NCBI GenBank assembly: GCA_958298945.1
Contig: OY282610.1
Coordinates: 39,563,667-39,627,666, forward strand
Direction of reading: 5' to 3'
DNA length: 64,000 nt
Source: Atherix ibis
Lineage: Eukaryota > Arthropoda > Insecta > Diptera > Athericidae
The position numbers and the translations under genes were made by a program. Positions 37,001 through 46,650 of the stretch are shown here, piece after piece (position 1 is the stretch's first letter; each line of letters starts with the position of its first letter). Below the pieces are notes generated by a model. That model was not told the origin of the DNA. It made no database searches and worked only from the letters and a program-made list of their open reading frames with translations.

Positions 37001-40000
37001 CCGACTGTTTTTCTCCTTTTGATCTTTACGAGGCGTCAGTATCGGTGGATTAACTTGTATATCCATTAATGACGGTATTGCGGGAGTTTTACTTTCGGTT
37101 TGCATTTGTGATGTTTGTGATTGTCCAGACTTTTTATGATTGGACACTAAATTGTCCCCAAATGAATTTAATCCGTTCTTTTGTAAAGACAAATCGAGGA
37201 TGTTTTCGACACCTTGGTCCGCACATAATTTTATATGCGTTTTATTCAATAAGCCTACAGCGGCGTCACGACTTATCCGACGAAAATTCCCTAAAATCTC
37301 TTTGGGTGCAGTCTCAATATGCTTAAGTAAAATATTTTTTAACTGTTCTGTTAATGGTTTACCATGGGAAAATTTACAATTTCCTTTATACACGCACTCC
37401 ATTCCTAAATAATAGTATTTACACGGAAAATCTCCATGCATGTAAAGGCATTTTTCCCGTTTAGCACAACAATCCATTAAATAGAATTTACAAAGTTCCA
37501 TTTTACGTTGACTACGCGATTCATGCGATCTAACCGCTTCTTCAAGCTAACAATTAGAAGAGAGAAAAAAACAAAGTTGATAGTTAAAAAAAACGAAATC
37601 AAAACCAAAATTATCAGATTTATACCTCATCAGAATCATCTCTACTCTGCCATTTTTCATTTGCCGTACTACCGCGACCACCACTCTTTCGATGTCGACT
37701 TTCTTTGTTTCGCCGATGCCGTCTTTCTTCATAAACGGATTTTCTATGTTCAACAGATTCGTAGCTGTCTCGTGATGAGTATGAATCGTTTGAATCATAA
37801 TATAAAGGTGCTGGTATGTCCATTATCTGGTCTAATGGCGGGCCGTCTGTTTGCATGAGTGTTGGTGGACTTCCGCCTCGAATACATAACATCTCATCTT
37901 CGTCAATTTCATCAGGCTCTTCAGTACTTATTTTGTGCTTTTTCTATTACAACAAAAAAATATTTTATTTTTTTAAATTTTATATTAAATAATTATTATT
38001 GTTTTAAATACAAAATAAATACAAATAGACTTTTTATTCTAAATGATATTTGATTAGAATGTATTGCTTTTAAAATTTGATGCAAATTAGAAAATTACTA
38101 CAGATCAAATAGGATATCACAAGATAATTAAATATAATAACAATCCAATAGACAATGTTAAATGCAATTATATTCTTCACAATAGCTACATATATAGGGT
38201 GGACCATATAAAAGTTCCATTTTAAAATGGTGGACCATTTAAAAACTAGTGTTTATTTTTTTAAATTTCTGGTTTTATTAAAACGATTGAACATTGAAAT
38301 TTAATAATAAAACACAACATCATTCCCAGAAAACTGGGAAATATTGAGAACTTTCAAAAACCGAATAATCAGTCGAAATTCTGATGTCAATTGTCCGCCT
38401 CGGAGCTGTGATTTGAGCCCGCTGGATTATTTTCTGTGGGGAGTTAAGGATATATGTTACGCAAGCCATCCAGAGATAATTGAGGCCTTGAAACACGAAA
38501 TCAAAGTTGCCATTAAAGAGATACAGGCCCAGACAATCGAAAAAGTACTGAAAAATTGGGCCGAGCGAATGGGGTACTCTAAGGCCAATCGTGGCAGTCA
38601 TTTAAATGATGTTGTGTTTCATTCAAGGTTCAATCTTTCTAATAAAACTGGAAATTTAAAAGAATATACACTAGTTTTTTTTTATTTACTTTTTAAAATA
38701 GAACTTTTAAATTTGGAACCGCTAGATGAACCACCCTATATAAAAGATTCAATTAGTTTTTTTCCACAACTTTCACAATTAATAGAAATGCACTCACTCT
38801 TGAGGGAAAATATTTTTCCATTTAATAATGATCATATTTTATGATTGATTTGAAAACTTTACAAAGAAAATTTTATGAAACTTAACAAAACCACAAAACA
38901 GTACAAACTTTTTCACAATCTGAAGAATGCATATCAATTCAATAACAAAAATGCGTTTTATATTTGTAGATAAATAATAAATCATTTTATGAACTTACAA
39001 ATAATCTAAATTCTTACTAGATATTTTATATCATTTGCCCAACTGTAGTTTCGTTTTTAAAAAAACCAAGAATTCTTTTTTATTATTGTTGTTTTTTTGT
39101 ATGGTAGGGACAGAAAACAAATTAATAAACAACTTTAAAATTGATAAAAACATATTCAAATCTCCAATGTAGAAAAACGGACAAATAATTTTATAATTAC
39201 TTGCATGCATATTCGAAATTATTTAGATTCAAGATAGATGATTTTTGGTTTGTGCATGTTTTCAGAATTCATTTATTAAAAGATGGTATATTATTTTATT
39301 TTGAGAAATTTGCATCTTTTTAAACAAAAGCATTGCATTAATAAAATAATTTTAAAAAAAATGTTTTCAATATCGTATTGCCAATGAAAAGGAAAAGGGA
39401 TTAATGCATATAAAATGGTTTTTTCTTTCATTTAATTTTCGTTGTTTCATCGCATTCATAATCGCCGTCATCATCACATATTGGATTTAGGGGTTATGAA
39501 AAAATGCTGTAAAATAGGTACATAAATCATAAAGATACGGAGCATACTATTATCTCAGCTGAAAATATAAGTCATAGCATTTTTGCATTTTCATTTTTTG
39601 GCCATTTTTATTTGTTGTTTGCATATAATATTTAATAATATTCTGAAAAAGACTGTTTTTTTTCATAAATCTAAAAATGCTCATTAGAAGAATCTGACAA
39701 AATATTATAAAGAATCAAAATTTATTTACAAAGCAAGATAAGATTTAGTATAATTATTCAATTTTTGATTAAAAAAAAAACACAACCATTCATAAAGATT
39801 TCGGATTTGCGTTAATTCCTAAAAATTGAATTTTCGATGCTATTTCATTTTTGCATCTTGCTTTTTCAATTTTTTCTGATCATTCCCATCGCATTCATTC
39901 ATTCTCACACTCATTCATCTTTGTTATTTTTTCAGTTCATTCCCTATTTAAATCATCACTCATACTTGATTTGAAGTATTCCTAAATAAATTAAAATAAA

Positions 40001-40965
40001 TTTGAATTAATACATTTAATTAATTTAAAGTAAAAAATAATAATATTAAAATTAGTTTTTTTCCTAATGTGTTATGTTTGTAGTCTTAATGATTGAATGG
40101 AAAGTAAATTTTCTACGAAAATTTCTAGAACAAGAAGAGTAGCGTTAGTTGTTTTGTTGGTGAAAAAACTTACACGATTACTACGACTACTTGAGCCATC
40201 CTTTTCGCTATCGCGATTTTTACGCTTTTTGCCACGAGATCTTGATGATGATGACGACAGTTCAGTAGATGTTTTATTACTTTTACTGCTGCTATGATCC
40301 TTTTTCGATCGTGCCAATTCAATGCTATCTTTTTTCAATACAGCCGCTATAGCATTTTCGATATTACTAGCAAAGTCATCTACAATTTCAAAATGAAGAA
40401 ACAAAAGAAAAACAAACAAAAAATTATTAAAACCATTTTTTTTTTAAATGAAAGAAAAAAAATTTAAATTAATTGAATAGAAAATACATGATGTAAAACA
40501 TTCTCAACGCACATGACTTACCATCGAATACAGGGGGCTTTTTAAATTTACTCGATTTTTTGCTAGAACCACCACTAGTATTATTACCGCCCTTTCCAGA
40601 ATCAGATGATTTTTGTGAATGAGTCGAGCTAACATATGATGATAATGGTAAAATCGAACGTTTTAATAGTCTATTTATGCGGCTTGAAGAACCTTTTATT
40701 CCACAAAAATTAAATTCAACATTATTTATAAAATACATAATCAGCATTAGTTACTATACTCACTTGGAGAATTATTATCACCTATCTGTGATAAATTCGA
40801 ATCAATATTGGCCTTTTTCGAACTGGATTGATTATTATTATCGGCATTTTTGGTTATTGTTATAATTTGCAAATCATCCTCATCGTCTGTTTCGATTTCT
40901 CCATCTTCTAGATCGACATCTTTGTTGCTTTTTTCATCGTCTATGTTATCTTCTTTATTGTCCAT
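32762..40965 (-). CDS. su(s): Suppressor of sable homologue, CCCH zinc-finger RNA-surveillance protein (12 coding exons)
   Basis: Joining 12 minus-strand exons at good GT/AG sites gives 4,593 nt in one frame: 1,530 residues plus stop, longer than the roughly 1,300 residues of Drosophila Su(s). Order of features: an acidic N-terminus with LEDGEI (about 19-24); Ser/Lys/Arg-rich basic regions (about 85-190); IRGGSPP (about 215); two adjacent CCCH fingers, C318-C326-C332-H336 and C341-C350-C356-H360, as CELC..MHGDFPCKYY-like ZC3H4/6/8 fingers; repeated DPR(S/L/R) motifs (YDPRS, RDPRL, LDPRL, VDPRR); acidic stretches; a conserved NSEWYKELS to LQNILTNLGV block; and an Asn/Ser/Gly-rich tail. In Drosophila Su(s) binds RNA in the nucleus and with Wdr82 ends transcription of aberrant and transposon-interrupted RNAs. 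The ATG at 40965 is the first in frame. Gene identity is firm by family; orthology is inference. Confidence 0.93.
34156..34265 (-). CDS. su(s): su(s) coding exon 11
   Basis: 110 nt after acceptor TTTTTAG, ending TATAAA/GTATGT. Encodes DTDFRLPLDISPVMATYTPA then TEIAASISSHPPIQYK. Confidence 0.88.
34392..34682 (-). CDS. su(s): su(s) coding exon 10
   Basis: Begins after TTAGCAG, a tandem acceptor (see findings), with ELRDPRLGGFF, another DPR motif, followed by Ser/Asp-rich text and KRKLSMYDIAQSSL. I end it at AATT/GTAATT; an upstream donor CCG/GTGCTG at 34404/34403 is also in phase and would drop four residues. Confidence 0.8.
34749..34809 (-). CDS. su(s): su(s) coding exon 9
   Basis: A 61-nt exon after acceptor CGCTAG, ending AGTG/GTAAGT. 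Encodes ARLHLSKLPSLTEMVTSNQS. It is too short to be noticed by open-frame length but restores phase between exons 8 and 10. Confidence 0.85.
34890..35189 (-). CDS. su(s): su(s) coding exon 8
   Basis: 100 codons in phase 0 after acceptor CTATAG, ending TTATTT/GTAAGT. Contains IYDPRSLLPASML, one of the repeated DPR motifs, and DVTSTLAQIFDTKRS. Confidence 0.9.
35266..35363 (-). CDS. su(s): su(s) coding exon 7
   Basis: Short exon (98 nt) after a T-rich acceptor ending TTTTTAG, ending GATAAG/GTACGT. Encodes an acidic segment DDKEDEEGNEDEPELLIDES followed by WRPSEEEEESDK. Confidence 0.9.
35480..35976 (-). CDS. su(s): su(s) coding exon 6
   Basis: Enters with two bases already used (AG+T, Ser) after acceptor TTTTAG and ends CTTT/GTGAGT. 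Encodes SPRLIS then a Thr/Ser/Pro-rich low-complexity stretch, then DANGIRNVLANLENIKKLH and YSQYLKD, a conserved-looking helical part. Intron 5 is 485 bp, intron 6 116 bp. Confidence 0.9.
36462..37546 (-). CDS. su(s): su(s) coding exon 5, CCCH zinc fingers
   Basis: The longest internal exon (residues 300-660), after acceptor GTTAG and ending GTTAG/GTACGT. It begins LEEAVRSHESRSQRK and then carries both zinc fingers, C-x7-C-x5-C-x3-H and C-x8-C-x5-C-x3-H, four residues apart. The rest is a helical linker and Gln/Asn/Ser-rich region, including ITNEQIEKLAALGVENVEQI and QLNNLGLSITQIHEI, which read like repeated short helices. The fingers are the basis for the RNA-binding assignment. Confidence 0.95.
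37626..37943 (-). CDS. su(s): su(s) coding exon 4
   Basis: 106 codons in phase 0, after acceptor TAATAG and ending GATGAG/GTATAA. Contains EEPDEIDEDEM and IRGGSPP, found before the fingers in ZC3H4-type proteins, then Arg/Ser-rich text (RRHRRNKESRHRKSGGRG). Intron 4 is 79 bp. Confidence 0.9.
38191..38742 (+). mobile_element. Internally deleted mariner-like element in su(s) intron 3, copy D
   Basis: A 552-bp element with inverted ends: left tatatagggtggaccat and, at the right, the complement of tatatagggtggttcat; both ends also share aaaagttc-type text within the next 30 bases. Inside, the plus strand encodes only the C-terminal third of a transposase: CPPRSCDLSPLDYFLWGVKD with the third catalytic Asp, IEKVLKNWAERMGYSKANRG and SHLNDVVFHS. 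The first two catalytic blocks are missing, so it cannot transpose by itself. It lies antisense to su(s), at least 250 bp from either splice site of the 2.2-kb intron. Confidence 0.85.
40174..40379 (-). CDS. su(s): su(s) coding exon 3
   Basis: Begins after a pyrimidine-rich acceptor ending TTGTAG and ends CGT/GTAAGT, returning to phase 0. Encodes a predicted helix (DDFASNIENAIAAVLKK) then a basic Ser/Arg/Lys region (SRSRGKKRKNRDSEKDG) suited to nuclear localisation and RNA contact. Followed by the 2.2-kb intron 3, which carries a mariner derivative. Confidence 0.9.
40522..40692 (-). CDS. su(s): su(s) coding exon 2
   Basis: 57 codons, enters and leaves in phase 1. Begins after acceptor AAAAG and ends GATG/GTAAGT. 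Encodes a Ser/Gly/Lys-rich basic segment ending KFKKPPVFD. Intron 2 is 142 bp. Confidence 0.88.
40764..40965 (-). CDS. su(s): su(s) coding exon 1
   Basis: Residues 1-67 plus one base. Starts at ATG with context caaATGg and encodes a strongly acidic segment (DVDLEDGEIETDDEDDLQ) followed by Asn/Ser-rich text. LEDGEI is shared by ZC3H4-type proteins. Donor CCAA/GTGAGT at 40763. Intron 1 is 71 bp. Confidence 0.9.
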
Positions 40966-43660
40966 ATTTGAACTCTTTTTTTATCTTTTTATATTTTTAT
41001 AAAACTTTTTCTTTGTAGTTATTATTGTTTTTAATTCTGTTTTTTTTTCTGTTAGAATGAATCTATTCTCTCTGAAAAATATCCAAAGAAGACAACATTA
41101 TTAACTACATGAAAATTATATTTAACGATTTTTTTTTTAAGGTAAAAATTTTCTTTACTAATTAGAAATTGCTTAATTTTATTTGGTTTCTCTTTTTATC
41201 TCTCGCAATACGATTTCAAATAGTTAGAAATAGTTTCTCGTAAATATTATTTCAAAGTTTTTTCTTTTTTGGACACCATTTTCACACACAAAAAAAAATA
41301 TAAAAACTTCTGCACACATTCAGATATAATAAACATAAGTAAAAATATTCAGTTTAAATTAAAAAGAAAATTAAAAAAAAAAACTACAAAGTTTAGCAAG
41401 ATAAAAAGAAAAGCAAACATAAAAATTACTTCCATTAAAATCACATTAACAGGTGTAAAATGAATTCATTCTTACTTAATGTTTGCTAGTATGTACAGAT
41501 AGTAAATATTTTTAATGAAATTTCTCTTAAATCCATTTCTGGAGAAAAAAAATATATTAATTTTATTTATATAAAATAAAAATTAATATTATTAAAACCA
41601 ATTCTACATATCAAAATATAAGTGCATCAAACAAAATATGTCGCTCTAACTGATATAAAAAAAAAGAAAACAAATCAAGATGTTGACAAATTCATAGATT
41701 ACCATAAGATGGCCATTTCGATCCGATACTTTACATATCATCGATGAATGCCAATCAATTGTTTATATTCTTTTTTCTTTGATTTTTGTTCTCTTTTATT
41801 ATTTTAATCTTTTCCAATAGACCCCGATACAAACAAGAACGGATTTCATAAAAAGGTATTAACATTTTTCTTCTTTTTTTTGTTGTTACCTGAAATCGAA
41901 TGTTTAGTTAGAGCTGATATGATATTCGTGCTCTTCAAGAATTTTGAGAAAAGCAGTAATAATCAACCAATAATAAAAATACGAAATATATGTTGTTGTT
42001 TTTTTAAAGAAATTTCTATTATATCGTCAATAGACATATTATCGTAATTTTGACGTAGTCTTTTTGATTTTGCCTTCAATTACATTTAGAAACCATCAAA
42101 GTTGAATAATATAACCTTACCTATTTGGTTAAAAAAATAATTTTCTTTTTCTATATAGTATTTTCAGTTTTACGTTCGGTTTATTTTTACGAAGAAAAAA
42201 AATAATTAAAAATTAACAATAATTAATATTAGTTTGTCTTTAATTATTACGATTATTATTATTTTCACCTATTTTTTGTGAGAGATACTGATTTTGAGCA
42301 TTTAATATTGTGGCTACAGATTTCGTACGTGAATGAAACGGAATGAAACCATATGAATCGACAAAACCCAAGAACTGGCCCCACCAATCACTCTACTATT
42401 AGCACTGATCACTCTACAAATACATGTACATATAGCAGAAGCACAGAAATATAGTTAAAAAGCATACGAAAAATATGACTAATAGTGTTAAAAGTTGAAT
42501 ATCAACATAGGTAAGAATAGTACAGCAATATGGTATGGTCATTATGAGTTAGCTTGGCTTTTTCGCTTAGAGCAGACCATAATCAAATTTGCAAACGACG
42601 ATAAGCTCGATTATCGAATCGAATGTTAGCGATTTAGTGAGATGGTCAAAAGAGTACGCGGGCAATATCGTTGTGTCCCATTTACGTAGCCGGATCTATT
42701 CGAAATTTGCACTCCGATATTATGTATTATGATTGGAATGTGCTCTCGGACATTTCGATCGGTGGTATGGTGGTACAAAAGCATTTCTCTCACTTTTTAT
42801 TGTTATTCGTTTCCTCTTTTTCTTATATATTTCTACTTCTGGCATTTATTTTTGTTAAGTTTTGATTTTTTCCATTAACCTAAGTTATCCTTAAGACTAT
42901 CCCCACACTCCTCTTTTCAAACTCTACCCACAAAATTTACTATGTACTCTATGAAAATATAACAAAAAAATAACAACGTTTTGTACCCACTCTCCCGCTT
43001 CTGCCTCCATGAATAACGTAACCATTAATAAATCACTTATTCCTCTCACTTATTTAATGTGAACAAACTCAATGCTATAAACTGTAATCGCCATTCTCTT
43101 CTGCCTGGGGGCCATACACCATACACCATACAACATACGGCCAAGAATGGGCACAAAATAAAATATCCAAAAATATACATTCGAAAATTATGCTCTCATA
43201 AATACTGTACATTCGATAATAAAACCGCCAAAAGGGAACAAAAAAAAAAATTCCCAATAAACATTAATAAGAAAAGAAAAATTAAAAAGTTTGAATTTTT
43301 TTCGAAAGTTTTCTTTTTCAAAAAATTCTTCAAATTTTTCTTTTGATAAAAAATAAATAAAAAAAAATACTTTCCCAAAAAATTGAGTTTTTTTGAGATA
43401 TTTTCGAAAATGTTTTCGAAATTGTTTTCGAAAATATTCGAATCGATCCTTCTTGGATACAAACAATATTGGATGTTTTTCGGTTTTGTTTTTAGAAATT
43501 TATTTTTCATTGTTTTGGAAAACTGTACTTTTCACAAAAATTTGTTAATTGTTCTTTTTCGAAAAAAAAAAAATTACTTTTAGAACTTTCGGTCATTTAA
43601 ATTGCAGTAAATAAAATCTTAAAAAAATGAAATTAATTTTGCAAAAAGATATTTTCTTAA
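40966..43660. other. su(s) 5' flank
   Basis: Sequence upstream of the su(s) start codon in minus-strand sense. It should hold the 5' UTR and promoter, possibly with a 5' UTR intron, but I find no site strong enough to annotate. An island of more balanced composition lies at 42530-42800. No other coding region is supported. Confidence 0.45.
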
Positions 43661-43669
43661 GTCATCAAA

Positions 43670-44085
43670 AATTCAAATGAGTCGTTAAATAACAATGTTC
43701 TTAAAGTGTTGTTTAGACATTGTTAAGGGTCGTAAAAATATTTTGGCTTCCAAAAGTTATCTTTAGAATCATGAATGATCTCTTTAGGGTCTTAAAAATA
43801 TCCAAAGAGTTCTGAAAATTATTAGCTGTAGAATCATAAGAAATCGGCTTGGTCCTAAAAATATGTTAAGGGTCTTGAAAATTCATTTTGGGTTACTGGG
43901 AGGTATTTTTAGGGGCCTAAAGAATCTCGTCACGGTACTTTTAAACATATTTTACGATCCTAAGAATTATCCTCAAGGTTCTTTGAAAAAAAAATCCCTT
44001 TTACTTTAAGGATCATAAAACTTATTTTCAAAGTCCTTAAAAATCTGATTAGAATCCCACCAAAAAGACATTAAGGCAGCTACCA
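43670..44085. repeat. Degenerate short-unit tandem repeat
   Basis: Loose copies of a roughly 30-base phrase like agggtcttaaaaatatttt, alternating with ttagaatcataag, across about 400 bp. Too diverged to set a firm period. Confidence 0.55.
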
Positions 44086-45253
44086 AACCCCCCAGAATGC
44101 ATACAGAACTTTTAAGGATAGTCATTTAAATTAAATTTAAAAAAATTATACCTAATTTATTGGGTTTTTTTTTCTTTTTGTGAAGAATTCTTTTCGAGCC
44201 TCTATTCTCTGGTCAATGGTAGTACACTACATTATCAGTAATCTTGAATAAAATTTGAAATACATTACACAAAGTGAATTGTGAGATTAAAAATTTTTTT
44301 TTTTAAATTAACAAAAGAATAAGACATTTTTTAAAAGAAAACAATATGAAAATAAAAACCTACAAAAAATGATAGTAAATTAATTTTGCACAATTATTTT
44401 GGAAAGAAACAAAAATTTATATACCATATAAGAAAAATTTCAAAAAAACTAGACCACTTTCTATCAATGTCACACATTTGAAACGTTCTGACCCTGCGCA
44501 TAGACTATTAAAAAACTCGGATAAGATTTGGTTTTTCCCGCTAAATTTGTAATCTGCTAATATTGCCCATGCATACGGAAATGCATTCAAAACGCCCACA
44601 CACCCAAGCCTATGCAATTAATTTTATTATATATTTTATAAAAATTTCATAGCTGACCTATTTATTTCGCAAAGATTTTAAAGAAAAATTAAAGGAGGGA
44701 AAGAAACAGGCGAATCGAAATAGAACACAACAAAAACGAAAATGAGAGAAAACTGCAAAAACCGCTGAGAGAAGAAACGTCAAAGAAGAAGGAGACGATA
44801 AACAGAAGGCCACAGAAAGAATAGAAGCAACAAAAACAAACTCGCAATTTCAATGGTAAGCTTTGTCAAATACGCTAATGACTTTGGACAATAAACAATT
44901 GAAAACGGACAAATAGCAAAGAGAGCAAAGTCCAAACGGTGAGAGGAAGGTGAACTTCGTATTAAACAATTTTTTATTGTTATTTTTTAATTATTTCTTT
45001 TTTTTTGCTAAATATTAATTGCACTATTTTTTGCAAGTATGTGTGTGTCTGTTTCAAGTATACACATATAAACAGTCATTCAAAATTGTTCATATTTGGC
45101 AGGTAAAATTAACGGTAATTATTTTTAAAAAAATAAAACGAAAAATTGTTTGACATTAAATGAGCGTTGTTTTGTCCTGAGGGGCCGGCAGTCGTAGGGT
45201 AGGTCTGGCAGATGACAAAGGCGGCTTCTCTCTGCCCTTGCAAATTTGGTTTG
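44086..45253. other. AT-rich DNA, no gene seen
   Basis: A purine-rich stretch (44680-44960, gagaa/aaacg text) and a GC-richer stretch (45175-45240) are present but show no coding potential I can support. Confidence 0.5.
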
Positions 45254-45335
45254 CGTAAATTCTGTATAAACGAGAGAAATTTTATTAAAAAACAGAGTTT
45301 TTAATAAAATTTCTCTCGTTTATACAGAATTTACG
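45254..45335. repeat. Perfect 38-bp inverted repeat (hairpin), 6-base loop
   Basis: The arm from 45254 to 45291 (cgtaaattctgtataaacga...) is exactly complementary, base by base as I read it, to 45298-45335 (...tcgtttatacagaatttacg), with acagag between. An RNA of either strand would form a 38-bp uninterrupted stem. The two arms have no mismatch, so it is young, constrained or maintained. It could be a very short fold-back transposon (no clear target duplication seen) or a small-RNA precursor. Confidence 0.85.
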
Positions 45336-45350
45336 GAAGAGATAAACGGA

Positions 45351-45373
45351 TGTGTGTGTGTGTGTGTGTGTGT
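45351..45373. repeat. (TG)n microsatellite
   Basis: About 11 TG units, 15 bp after the perfect hairpin. Confidence 0.9.
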
Positions 45374-45579
45374 ATGCAAATATGTTCGCATTGATGTACT
45401 TTAAGTTCCATTCGAATTAATATGCGAAAATCAGGAGAGAGAAAAAAATAATTTTACATATTTTGCTCTTGTTTAAATTTTTAACGTTTTTTCTTGTAAT
45501 TTTGATGATTTTTCCTTGAGGAAATTTCTCTTATAACTTTTCAAAGGATTTTTTTTATAATAATTTGTTCCTTTTAATT

Positions 45580-46650
45580 TTTAATGCTATTCCCCAAATT
45601 TTGGAGATTTTAACGAATTTTTTTCTTAATTTTTTTAAAAATTTTAGCGCCATTTTGTTATTTTGGACCGTTTTTTTTTTGTTGGATTTTTAAAGTTTTT
45701 CGAATTTTTGCCTTATTTTTAAAAATTCTTAGCACGATTTTGTAATTTTTAAATGTTTTTTTTTTTAATTTTTCGAATTGTTTCTCAATTTTTATAATTT
45801 TTTAAAAAATTTTAGCGCGAATTTGTAATTTTTGAACGTTTTATTTCCGGATTCTTAAAATTTTAAATTTCTTATTTTTCGTAGTTTTTTTTTTAAAATT
45901 TTTAGCGCGATTTTATAATTTTTGAACGTTTTATTTCCGGATTTTTAAAATTTTTCGAATTTTTTTCTTATTTTTTGTAAGTTTTTCTTTAAAATTTTAA
46001 GTGCGATTTTGTAATTTTTAAATGTTTTTTTTTTTTAATTTTAAAGTTTTCGAATTGTTTCTCAATTTTCATAATTTTTTAAAAAATTTTAGCAATTTTT
46101 GAGTTTTTTTCCGGATTCTTAAAATTTTTCGAATTCTTTTCTTATTTTTCGTAGATTTTTTTTAAATTTTTAGCGCAATTTTGTAAGTTTTTTTTCGAAT
46201 TTTTAAAGTTTTTCGAATTTTTTCTCAATTTTCATAATTTTTTTAAAAATTTTAGCGCGAATTTGTAATTTTTGAACGTTTCATTTCCGGATTCTTAAAA
46301 TTTTTAGAATTCTTTTCTTATTTTTCGTAGATTTTTTTTAAATTTTTAGCGCAATTTTGTAAGTTTATTTTTGGTTTTTTAGTTTTTCGAATTTTTTTTC
46401 TAATTTTTCGTAATTTTTTTAAAATTTTTATTGCGATTTTATAATTTTTGAACGTTTTATTTCCGGATTCTTAAAATTTTTCGAATTCTTTTCCTATTTT
46501 TCGTAGTTTTTTTTTCAAATTTTTAGCGCAATTTTGTAAATTTTTTTGGATTTTTAGTTTTCGTAATTTTTTTTTAATTTTTCGTAATTTTTTTAAAATT
46601 TTCAGCGCGATTTTGTAATTTGTGAACGTGTTTTTTAGGATTTTAAAGTT
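45580..46650. repeat. Tandem array with about 87-bp period
   Basis: The landmark tttagcgcgattttgtaatt recurs in varied forms near 45646, 45728, 45813, 45904, 45999, 46089, 46169, 46253, 46345, 46429, 46522 and 46602, that is 80-95 bp apart. Most units also carry tttttgaacgttttatttccgg and aaaatttttcgaattcttttc. About 12 imperfect units. Confidence 0.85.
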
